From: an uncultured Bacteroidaceae bacterium
Lineage (GTDB): Bacteria; Bacteroidota; Bacteroidia; Bacteroidales; Bacteroidaceae
Reading direction: 5' to 3'
Assembly: GCA_905234735.1 (NCBI GenBank)
Contig: CAJOJA010000006.1
Span: 1 to 64,000 of the forward strand
Length of the DNA: 64,000 nucleotides
The first letter of the stretch is position 1. The number at the start of each line of letters is the position of its first letter. The notes beneath the pieces were generated by a model. The model had not been told where the DNA came from. It ran no database searches and saw only the letters and a program-made list of their open reading frames with translations. The position numbers and the translations under genes are program-made. This document shows positions 53,901 to 61,789 of this stretch, piece after piece.

Positions 53901-53978
53901 TTTTGCATTTCCGCTCGCTTCTTCGTAACTTTGCAAAGGGGAAAGACAAATCCCTGTTTTGTTCTTTGACATTCTGGT
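53901..53978 (+). promoter_or_regulatory. CRISPR leader with promoter
   Basis: TTTTG at 53901-53905, 20 nt, TAACTTTG at 53926-53933 predicts a start near 53940, about 39 nt before the first repeat. Together with the tracrRNA strand this fixes pre-crRNA synthesis on the plus strand. Confidence 0.7.
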
Positions 53979-55330
53979 TATATAATTAGCTGACAAAATC
54001 GTATCTCATACTTATCATATACAACATAAAATCTATCTTTTGCCTTCCTCAACAGTTGTGAATAGCTGACAAAATCGTATCTCATACTGATCATATACAA
54101 CGTAAATCTGATTCAAAATTAAAGTCGAGACGTTGTGAATAGCTGACAAAATCGTATCTCATACTGATCATATACAACCACGTTCGTCAGCACATGGCCG
54201 CAGATGAAGTTGTGAATAGCTGACAAAATCGTATCTCATACTGATCATATACAACCGGCACAACGTCCGACATGCTGCCGACATGTTGTGAATAGCTGAC
54301 AAAATCGTATCTCATACTGATCATATACAACCATAACTGCAACATCAAGAATAAGCAACACGTTGTGAATAGCTGACAAAATCGTATCTCATACTGATCA
54401 TATACAACTTTTGAATTTTTGATTTTGAGTTTTGGATAGTTGTGAATAGCTGACAAAATCGTATCTCATACTGATCATATACAACCGGCAACATGTATGA
54501 CTACTACGGAGGCATGTTGTGAATAGCTGACAAAATCGTATCTCATACTGATCATATACAACAAGTAAGACATCATCCATCAGACATCAGAGTTGTGAAT
54601 AGCTGACAAAATCGTATCTCATACTGATCATATACAACACGCAAAAGACGTGTTGGAGAATGACCCAGTTGTGAATAGCTGACAAAATCGTATCTCATAC
54701 TGATCATATACAACACTGTCTGCAGGGTGCTCGCTGGCTGCCATGTTGTGAATAGCTGACAAAATCGTATCTCATACTGATCATATACAACCAGGGGTTG
54801 GTCATCTCGAAACTCCAGAACGTTGTGAATAGCTGACAAAATCGTATCTCATACTGATCATATACAACATCGAGATTCCCACGATGTACCGCCTCGGAGT
54901 TGTGAATAGCTGACAAAATCGTATCTCATACTGATCATATACAACTGGTCTTCGTATTCATGGGTGTATCATTTTGTTGTGAATAGCTGACAAAATCGTA
55001 TCTCATACTGATCATATACAACCCATCCATGTTGTAGCTTTTATTTTTTTATGTTGTGAATAGCTGACAAAATCGTATCTCATACTGATCATATACAACG
55101 CCAGGGCGATACGCAGTTTCTTCAGCAGCGTTGTGAATAGCTGACAAAATCGTATCTCATACTGATCATATACAACCATGGCAGCCAGCGCGAGCAAGCT
55201 GCAGTAGTTGTGAATAGCTGACAAAATCGTATCTCATACTGATCATATACAACCAACCGGGGCATTGCCTCGCTGCAGGCCAGGTTGTGAATAGCTGACA
55301 AAATCGTATCTCATACTGATCATATACAAC
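53979..55330 (+). CRISPR. Type II-C CRISPR array: 18 repeats of 47 bp, 17 spacers of 29-30 bp
   Basis: The repeat begins GTTGTGAATAGCTGACAAAA and ends ACTGATCATATACAAC. The first copy (53979-54025) is degenerate: several changes in its first eight bases and a G-to-T near the 3' end. The other 17 copies are identical. Spacers are 29 nt (first, fourth, eighth, ninth) or 30 nt. The repeat 5' end is complementary to the anti-repeat at 60449-60475, so mature guides are spacer plus repeat 5' part. No promoter consensus is seen within the repeat, unlike the arrays of Neisseria. The array ends before the hairpin at 55407. Spacers 10 (54715) and 16 (55177) look like near reverse complements of each other. 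Confidence 0.98.
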
Positions 55331-55406
55331 AGACCTTGAAAAAATGGCTGATTGATAGTATGATAAGTGGAAAATTCACAAAAGAAAAAGTTGTGTTATG
55401 ATTACA

Positions 55407-55433
55407 GAAATCCCGCCTTCGGGGCGGGATTTC
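55407..55433. terminator. Hairpin between array and cas2
   Basis: GAAATCCCGCC-TTCG-GGGCGGGATTTC then TTGTTTC on the plus strand. A strong stem that probably ends the pre-crRNA, and possibly the convergent cas transcript too. Confidence 0.8.
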
Positions 55434-55453
55434 TTGTTTCTATGCATTTGTGG

Positions 55454-55798
55454 TTAAAACAGCTCCAATTGCAAGGATACAGGTTGAGGCTTATCCGCTT
55501 TCTTGCCATAAAACACCTGCATTTCGCCAAACTGTTTGTCCGTGATGTAGAGTACCCCCACCTTCCCATACTCTGGCAGGTAACTCTTCACCCTCTTTAG
55601 GTGTACTTCCATGTTTTCGCGACTGGCACAATGGCGGATGTAGATGGAAAACTGGAACATGGTGAACCCGTCGCCCTGCAAATCTTTTCGGAACTTGGCT
55701 GCGGCCTTGCGGTCCTTCTTGGTCTCGGTGGGCAGGTCAAAGAAAACGAGTATCCACATGATGCGGTATTCGCTCAGGCGTTCCAGCGACGTTGTCAT
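55454..55798 (-). CDS. cas2: CRISPR-associated endoribonuclease Cas2
   Basis: 114 residues, ferredoxin-like subunit of the Cas1-Cas2 integrase. The [19 protein letters not shown] strand carries the conserved Asp; [14 protein letters not shown] and [15 protein letters not shown] are typical of subtype II-C Cas2 in Bacteroidetes. The ATG at 55798 overlaps the cas1 stop (ATGA). A start at the internal Met of MWILVFF would shorten it by 13 residues, but the overlap and related proteins favour the longer form. Last cas gene; it converges on the array. Confidence 0.95.
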   Translation of the reverse strand: MTTSLERLSEYRIMWILVFFDLPTETKKDRKAAAKFRKDLQGDGFTMFQFSIYIRHCASRENMEVHLKRVKSYLPEYGKVGVLYITDKQFGEMQVFYGKKADKPQPVSLQLELF

Positions 55799-56730
55799 TG
55801 CAGGGTGGGGTAGGCTATCGTACGAACCTCACCCCTGAAGCACTTTGCCAACGAGGCTGTGGTTTGCGAGGCGGCAATCATCAGTGGGCTGCGCTTGCCG
55901 TCGATGGTGACATCCAGCACGGGAATGCCGAGCAATAGAGCTTTTAGTTCTTTGGTTAGCTCCTTGTAGTTGTAGTTCTGCTGGATGATTTTAATCACCA
56001 ACTCGTCCACGTAAGGTCGATAGGGTTCCATGATGTCATCGGCCAGGCAGTAGGCATTGTATCGGTTGTGATGATGAATGCCCAGGGTGGGAAGTAGACC
56101 ACTACTGACTAAGGCCCGTGCAATAACGGCTCGCAGTATGGCGTAGCCGTAGTTGAGCAGGTTGTTAGGTGGTTCCTCCTCACGTCCACGAATAAAATTA
56201 GGAATGTTGGGGAAAATATTCTTCCAGTAGTAGGCTGCAGCCCTTGCTTCAAGGTTGTCGGCATCGCCACTGCGTACTTCGTCCACCCACACCTTCATGC
56301 AGCGGGTTTCCGTCTCAGTATATTTCCTAAGCACAACTTCCTGATTGGCAATCTTCTGCTTGACGGTTTGTTGCCATAGTTGTTTGCGAAGAGGCAGGGA
56401 GGCATCAATCTGGTCGCGGAACCGTTCGCTCTGCAAGGTGTTGCCGTAGAGTGGCAGCATCAGTCCCGTGGGCATACTGCGACTGTCGCAGGTGATAACC
56501 GCAGCATTGTTTTCCAACAGCGTCTCCATTACTCCCGTGGTGATGGTAATCTGCTTGTTGTCGAGCACCACCACACCAATGTCCTCAATGGGGATGGTGC
56601 GTTCTGTCACTCTCTTTTCTTCCTCCGTTAGTTTGTCGTTTTTCTCGACATTGGGTATTTGAATGACCAACTGCCCGTTGCGCAGGCTGAGATAAGCAGG
56701 ATTTGAGAAGCAAAGTGTTTTCTTAATCAT
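55795..56730 (-). CDS. cas1: CRISPR-associated integrase Cas1 (subtype II-C)
   Basis: 311 residues. N-terminal beta domain ([38 protein letters not shown]), then the helical catalytic domain with [42 protein letters not shown] (the metal-binding His and Asp) and the upstream acidic residue in GREEEPPN. It inserts new spacers with Cas2. ATGA overlaps on both sides (cas9 and cas2) show one operon. No csn2 or cas4 is present, which places the system in subtype II-C. Confidence 0.97.
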   Translation of the reverse strand: MIKKTLCFSNPAYLSLRNGQLVIQIPNVEKNDKLTEEEKRVTERTIPIEDIGVVVLDNKQITITTGVMETLLENNAAVITCDSRSMPTGLMLPLYGNTLQSERFRDQIDASLPLRKQLWQQTVKQKIANQEVVLRKYTETETRCMKVWVDEVRSGDADNLEARAAAYYWKNIFPNIPNFIRGREEEPPNNLLNYGYAILRAVIARALVSSGLLPTLGIHHHNRYNAYCLADDIMEPYRPYVDELVIKIIQQNYNYKELTKELKALLLGIPVLDVTIDGKRSPLMIAASQTTASLAKCFRGEVRTIAYPTLQ

Positions 56731-59700
56731 GGGATGATATCACCTAAAACAGTTATCTTAACTTTATGTGGGTTGTAATTAATCAGTGCACCAATACTTT
56801 TGATGTTCAAGAAACGTTGGTCTTCTTTATTCATCCCAGTAATGTCATACGATGACTCAACATGACGGCGCAGGCGATAGTTGCTTGAAGAAAGATTTTG
56901 AACGAAATACAAATGATCTGCCAAGGTTCTCATGTCTTTCTCTTCAATAGCTTTTTTGAAGTCCGTCTCATCCATCCCCATTACAAGAGCTTCGCCTATC
57001 TGCAAACTAAGCATAAGGGAGGATTTATCATTTGGAAGAGTTTGCAGAAGTTCATCAGGAATATCATTTCTTTCCAAAATATCGTTCCAAAGCTGCGTCG
57101 GATTGTCAATGATAATAGGAATATCATGCAATTTTCGTTGTACAGCTTGCCATTTGGTAACTATTTGCTCTGTAATCAATCCATCTTCATTCCTGTAGAA
57201 TGCAACATGATGGTTGCCATCAGGTTCTGCATACGCCAGTGGCCGTCCATTACCATCTCTGCGCACAGCGACCATTGTTGTTGAGGGTACGTATTTGCGA
57301 ACAGAAAGGATGGGACGTGTTTTTGCATCGTCAGAGTAAATAGGTTCTTCATCAAGGTTCTTCAAGTTTGCAAGTGCTTGAGGTACATTAGTTCTGTAGT
57401 CTTTACCTTCCTCAAATCCTCGGTTTAGGCGTTCGAGTATTCGTCTGCGAATTCCCCCGTCCACAATCTTGTCTAACACATCTTTAATCTTGTCAATAAC
57501 AACAATTGTTACTATCCCTGTCTTAGGATCTTTCTTTAGTTCCTCTTTATAGAACTCTTTGCCGTTGAATAAGAAACCCTGAGCACCAATTCCTAATTTG
57601 TATTTTCTTACATATTGAGGGGATAGTTTAATGCCTTCTTGAGTGTTTTCTTGCTTTAAAATGCGTCCATATACAAACTCTGCATGTAAGGCACCTCTGG
57701 GTACTATAATACCTCTTTGTGCCAATGTTCGTTTACCATTTTTATATATGTATCGCTTGCCTGGCACAGTTATGCGTGTGTTTGGTCGTTGAGATATTAT
57801 AATTTTGTCAATCTCTTCTTTTGCCTGAGCATAGGTAATATGAGGTTGGGCGCATATCCATTTCTCCAGCATACTCCGTTCAGGATCAATGATGCGCTCA
57901 TCTTTGTTTATTAAATCGATGAGCATCTCATCACGACTGGCATTGAGCGTATTAAGGCGCTGAATTAAACTTTGTGTAGTACAAGCAATGGCAAGGGCAT
58001 CAACTGCGTGATGCCTGTTATCAAGACGTTTTGTCCAATCCTTAATGCGTTCCACTTCAACCTCTTTTCCTGAGTGAAGTTTTGTCACCATTGTTGTGAG
58101 ACCGGCCTTCTTGTAACGTTCAAAGTTTAAATCGTGTAGAATATCGTTATATCCCCATTGTTGGCGTACTAAGTCAGTTATCATACCACTTGTTGAATAC
58201 ACATTCCTGCAAACTAACTGAAGTATCTCAACTGCTTTCCTTGCAATATATTGACTTTGCCTGAGTTGACGGTCAATAAAGTTTTCCCATAAATTCTTGT
58301 CCTCTTCTGTTTCTTTTCCTTGTGCCTTCCTTTCTTGGTATGCTTTATAAGAAACTAACAGGCGATTGAGCTTACTACGGCTAATCTGTTTTTTATCAAA
58401 TAGATAATTGATGTGTTCTATGAACGAGCGAAGCCCTTCTTCACCTCTTTCGGATTCTATAAAGTCATATGCAGTTCGCATACCTTTCTTGCTGTTACAA
58501 CTGCGACAAGCACATACTTGGTTCGTGAAACTATTGTCGAAGAGCAGGCCCTTGGGTATGATGTGCTCGCGTTCAACGTCTGCACCTTGCAAGAACTCTT
58601 TAACATCAACTGGCTGACCACAATACATACAAGAATGCTCACTCTCTACCCACATCTTCATTTTCATGATTCTATTTCGTGTAGGAGTCAGACCATATTC
58701 TTTTATGCGTTCTGCATATTCTTTATTCTTTCTTTCGTTTTGGTTATTTCGTCTGAATGTTTCATTACGCTCGTCTTTGCTTTGTTTGAGTTCCCTGGCA
58801 AGTTCTACACGAATTTCGTCTATTTGTCCTTCTTCTTTAAGGAGTAAGTTTACAATATTTACCAATTGCTGGAGGATTTTCTCAACCACAGGCTGCCTAA
58901 GTTCGTTCTTCTTAATCTGTGGTAGAGATGATAGAAGAGTCCGCTCAGGATCGATCCTTTGAGAATGATCAAGACCCGCCCTCTCACATGCTTGGCTATA
59001 CATCATTCCTTCCATAAGGTAGGGCAGTATACGTCCAATAGCCTTGGCAGATTTATTGGCATATCCGGCAGTACGGAAGTCAAGATTACATAGTTTTTGT
59101 ATTGTTTCCTTGTCTTCTATTCCCAAATGATGCAGTGCATCGCTTAATTCGTCGGCGTCTTTTATAGAATAAATGAGATGCCAGAGACGATATAAAGGTT
59201 GTCTTTCTGCATAAGTGTTGTCTATTCTTTTACGCACTTCACCTGTTTCTTTGTCAACATACTCGTCAATCTTTAATTCAAACTTTGTAAGTGCTTCTAT
59301 TTGGTCTGTTGGTAAATTGCAGAGTGCTTTACGTATTTCGCATTTAGTGGTATTTCCCTTCAAGCCTTTTCCAATAGCTTTACCAGCCCACCAGCCGTCT
59401 TTTTTGTTAATGTTTAATATCGAATAAAGATTCGTTAGTTTCAAAACCTCATTATTATCAAGAAAATCGGCCAAAGCTTTCCTCTGTTCTGGCAGAATGT
59501 ATAGTTCATCGTTACGACGATTACGAATGGTAATATTGTTTGCAGTCTCCAGGATGCTACATAGTTGTGCTAATGGTGAGGTCTTAGGGGCAACTTTTGG
59601 ACCAATAGTTATTTCTTTTCCATCTTTTTTAATCGTGTATGATTCAAATTCGCAGAAAGATACGAGGTCTTTGCATGATTTCAAATCTCGTTGGTAGAAG

Positions 59701-60395
59701 ATGATATTCAGAATCTCTTTGCAGACATCTGTTGTAAGTATGTCCGAATGAAAACTCTTTTGTACCTCTAAAATCTTCTTTGTTTCCTCTTCATAGGCAT
59801 GTCTCGGATATACTTGTTCTTTAATTCGATAGGTATAATATTTTTTCCCATCTTCAGAGGTCTGCTCGTTTTCTTTGAGTTTTAATGCGAAATGTTGGCC
59901 AATGGTAAGACCCTCCGCTTTAAGATTATCATATCGGCTATTAACCTCTTGAACATAAACTGTTTCTTCTCTATTTGAATTGCTGAGACGTGAGTGCTTA
60001 TAACCACGTTTTTGGTTGATGTGAAGAAGTACACGTCCCAACTCTTCAAGGCTGATTTCTTTTGAGGCAGCATCTGCGCGTTTTTGCCAAAGTTCCAACG
60101 GAGTTTGCTCAGGAATATTATTAGGCTCAATGCCAAGACGTTTTAGCGTATTTATAAGAGCATGACGTCTGAGTTGATACCTATCATAGCACTTTCTTGC
60201 CGTTCTTTTGGCTGTTCTGTCAGAATTCTTACTTTTCCCGTTCCCTTTTGTAAATCCAGATTCTTCATCAGAGTCTATGGGTACGATACGGCTTCCCATG
60301 CGTAAAATACGTACTGGAATATTATTCTCATCCTTTTCTATGAGACACCATCCTATACTGCCTACACCAAGGTCTAAACCAAGAACTTTTTTCAT
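56727..60395 (-). CDS. cas9: CRISPR-associated endonuclease Cas9 (subtype II-C)
   Basis: 1222 residues. RuvC-I KKVLGLDLGVGSIGWCLIE with Asp8; Arg-rich bridge helix about 60-90 (DRTAKRTARKCYDRYQLRRH); recognition lobe about 95-500. RuvC-II IDEIRVELARELKQSKDERN lies near residue 528; HNH about 580-640 with DVEREHIIPKG (catalytic His about 608) and two Cys pairs (CMYC, CRSC) likely holding zinc. RuvC-III NRHHAVDALAIACT lies near 797; the PAM-interacting region is about 870-1222. All nuclease residues are intact, so it should be active. It uses the tracrRNA encoded just upstream on the other strand. The gene is clearly more A/T-rich than pckA or korAB, suggesting horizontal origin. Size is typical for Bacteroidetes II-C Cas9. 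PAM cannot be read from sequence. Confidence 0.98.
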   Translation of the reverse strand: MKKVLGLDLGVGSIGWCLIEKDENNIPVRILRMGSRIVPIDSDEESGFTKGNGKSKNSDRTAKRTARKCYDRYQLRRHALINTLKRLGIEPNNIPEQTPLELWQKRADAASKEISLEELGRVLLHINQKRGYKHSRLSNSNREETVYVQEVNSRYDNLKAEGLTIGQHFALKLKENEQTSEDGKKYYTYRIKEQVYPRHAYEEETKKILEVQKSFHSDILTTDVCKEILNIIFYQRDLKSCKDLVSFCEFESYTIKKDGKEITIGPKVAPKTSPLAQLCSILETANNITIRNRRNDELYILPEQRKALADFLDNNEVLKLTNLYSILNINKKDGWWAGKAIGKGLKGNTTKCEIRKALCNLPTDQIEALTKFELKIDEYVDKETGEVRKRIDNTYAERQPLYRLWHLIYSIKDADELSDALHHLGIEDKETIQKLCNLDFRTAGYANKSAKAIGRILPYLMEGMMYSQACERAGLDHSQRIDPERTLLSSLPQIKKNELRQPVVEKILQQLVNIVNLLLKEEGQIDEIRVELARELKQSKDERNETFRRNNQNERKNKEYAERIKEYGLTPTRNRIMKMKMWVESEHSCMYCGQPVDVKEFLQGADVEREHIIPKGLLFDNSFTNQVCACRSCNSKKGMRTAYDFIESERGEEGLRSFIEHINYLFDKKQISRSKLNRLLVSYKAYQERKAQGKETEEDKNLWENFIDRQLRQSQYIARKAVEILQLVCRNVYSTSGMITDLVRQQWGYNDILHDLNFERYKKAGLTTMVTKLHSGKEVEVERIKDWTKRLDNRHHAVDALAIACTTQSLIQRLNTLNASRDEMLIDLINKDERIIDPERSMLEKWICAQPHITYAQAKEEIDKIIISQRPNTRITVPGKRYIYKNGKRTLAQRGIIVPRGALHAEFVYGRILKQENTQEGIKLSPQYVRKYKLGIGAQGFLFNGKEFYKEELKKDPKTGIVTIVVIDKIKDVLDKIVDGGIRRRILERLNRGFEEGKDYRTNVPQALANLKNLDEEPIYSDDAKTRPILSVRKYVPSTTMVAVRRDGNGRPLAYAEPDGNHHVAFYRNEDGLITEQIVTKWQAVQRKLHDIPIIIDNPTQLWNDILERNDIPDELLQTLPNDKSSLMLSLQIGEALVMGMDETDFKKAIEEKDMRTLADHLYFVQNLSSSNYRLRRHVESSYDITGMNKEDQRFLNIKSIGALINYNPHKVKITVLGDIIP

Positions 60396-60410
60396 TTTAT
60401 TTAAGTTTTA

Positions 60411-60442
60411 TTTGTTAGTTTCAAATATGTTTCATAACTTTG
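60411..60442 (+). promoter_or_regulatory. tracrRNA promoter
   Basis: TTTG at 60411-60414, 20 nt, TAACTTTG at 60435-60442. The predicted start at about 60449 coincides with the first base of the anti-repeat. Confidence 0.75.
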
Positions 60443-60448
60443 TGCCCA

Positions 60449-60531
60449 GATACTGATTATGTCAGCTATTCACAATAAGGATTATTCCGTTGTGAAAACA
60501 TCCAGGGCGGGGCGACTCGCCCTTTTCTATT
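60449..60531 (+). ncRNA. tracrRNA
   Basis: The anti-repeat 60449-60475 (GATAC, then GATTATGTCAGCTATTCACA) pairs with the first 27 bases of the CRISPR repeat, with one bulged T (60454) and one mismatch. It is followed by a nexus-like hairpin AAGGATTATTCCGTTGTGAA and then GGGCG...CGCCC (60506-60523) with TTTTCTATT as terminator. Length about 83 nt. It is transcribed divergently from cas9 and on the same strand as the array. Its terminator reaches the 3' end of the convergent WYL gene (60527). Confidence 0.9.
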
Positions 60532-61411
60532 CTCCGTCCCAATCGTTAATTTTTAAGTCCTTTCCCCACGTCCTCAGTTCACCGATGAAGTCCGGAGAGG
60601 GGGAGATATGATAATGGAAGACGACCCACCCTTCTGGACCTTCCCTATATGGCGATTCCTTCTGGCTGTGGTGGAGGGGGAGGGTACGCAGATAGTGGGC
60701 GACGCTTTCCGTGCAACTGATGGTGATGTCGCGGACAGGATATTTTTCGAAGTCGCGCCAAATGCCATAGCAGTCGTGGAAATAAGTGGAGACGTCGATG
60801 TCTGGATTGGGGACAAAGGTCTCAGGGGACAGGGATAGATGCTTCATCCTGTCTAATGCGAAACTCTGTGCCGGACAATGATGCTCGTTCCCTTCCTTAT
60901 AGGCCAGTATGTACCAGCGACCTTTGTCGGCCTTCAGACAATAGGGGCGTAACGTGGCTTCGTATGGTTCGCTGTCGGTGAATTTCTGATAGGTGATACG
61001 CAGTTTTTGCTTGTTGCGCAGTGCTTGACCTATTATCGGCAAATAGCGCGAACCGTTCTCTATCTGCTCGGGCTGGATGAGGTTCCCCAATTCCTTGTAC
61101 TCTTGTAGGAAGACATAGTTCTGAATACTCTTCAGCAAATCGTTGGCAAGGGAGTCGAGGGCAAGGGCCTCGGGGTTCATGATGCGATAGTGCATTCGGT
61201 CCGGGGCCTGGATATCGACGCCCAGAAACATCCGGATGCTGTGCCGGTGGGTGGTTAGTTTGTCACGTGAAAGCCCACCGATATGACCGGGCGTTGCCAG
61301 CCACCGGCACCGCAACTCCTCCAGTGTGGGGCCAGGGTAGGGTGTTATCTGCAGTTGCTCGATGAGCCAGACATCGAACTTGAGCTGTGCAAGAGATAGG
61401 GCGTTGTTCAT
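60527..61411 (-). CDS. WYL-domain transcriptional regulator
   Basis: 294 residues. An N-terminal DNA-binding helical region (about 1-75, including WLIEQLQITPYPGPTLEELRCRW and LSRDKLTTHRHSIRMFLGVD) precedes a WYL domain (about 135-210: YLPIIGQALRNKQKLRITYQ, LRPYCLKADKGRWYILAY) and a WCX-like C-terminal domain. WYL proteins bind nucleic-acid-type ligands, and several regulate CRISPR or defence islands. Here the gene ends within the tracrRNA terminator and reads toward cas9, so control of the CRISPR unit is possible but not shown. It could equally be an unrelated housekeeping regulator. Confidence 0.87.
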   Translation of the reverse strand: MNNALSLAQLKFDVWLIEQLQITPYPGPTLEELRCRWLATPGHIGGLSRDKLTTHRHSIRMFLGVDIQAPDRMHYRIMNPEALALDSLANDLLKSIQNYVFLQEYKELGNLIQPEQIENGSRYLPIIGQALRNKQKLRITYQKFTDSEPYEATLRPYCLKADKGRWYILAYKEGNEHHCPAQSFALDRMKHLSLSPETFVPNPDIDVSTYFHDCYGIWRDFEKYPVRDITISCTESVAHYLRTLPLHHSQKESPYREGPEGWVVFHYHISPSPDFIGELRTWGKDLKINDWDGE

Positions 61412-61623
61412 GGCATTTTATGGTTTCTCTTGGTTTATTCTGCCTGCTAAGTTACAAAAAATACGGATACCACATAAGCTTTTCTTGGGAAAAATACGCC
61501 CAGTTGTAGTGTGTTGCCCTACAACATACGTGATTAGCGTACTTTTGGCTGTTATAATATGCCTCTCCATAGGGTTCGCCCCCTCGTGTCCTCGTGTTTT
61601 AATATAGGTACGGAAGATTGTTG
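61412..61623. other. Intergenic stretch before the dsbD promoter
   Basis: A/T-rich, no gene seen. A weak TAACTTAG-like -7 on the minus strand (complement of about 61481-61488 or nearby sequence) could serve the WYL gene; short openings here lack any support. Confidence 0.4.
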
Positions 61624-61663
61624 TTCACAAATTTGTGAATATCGGAAATAGTCCGTATCTTTG
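61624..61663 (+). promoter_or_regulatory. Promoter with 16-bp palindrome over the -33 element, upstream of dsbD
   Basis: TTCACAAATTTGTGAA (61624-61639) is a perfect palindrome; its TTTG (61632-61635) is the -33 element, 20 nt before TATCTTTG (61656-61663). A repressor bound there would block transcription. The leader to the dsbD ATG is about 120 nt. A small CGGCT/AGCCG stem followed by TTTTT (about 61668-61692) could attenuate it. Confidence 0.55.
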
Positions 61664-61789
61664 CTGTCGGCTAAACGCAATAAGCCGTTTTTCGAACACT
61701 TGAAGCAAATTCGGCGTATAGCAGCTGTCCTGTAGCATGATTCCATAATATTTGCATTGTCTTTGCACGCGAATAATAAAAAATAGGGT

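Noticed and set aside
54409..54438. Spacer 6 as a self-targeting spacer against the window's AT-rich repeats
   Set aside because: It is low-complexity (GAATTTTTGATTTTGAG-like) but no full-length match is seen in the window.
54187..55224. Minus-strand openings with repeated VVYDQYEIRFCQLFTT
   Set aside because: These are translations of the CRISPR repeat; the 77-bp repeat-spacer period changes frame and stops occur regularly.
53979..55330. Promoters inside each CRISPR repeat, as in Neisseria II-C arrays
   Set aside because: No TAnnTTTG element occurs in the repeat; only the leader promoter fits.
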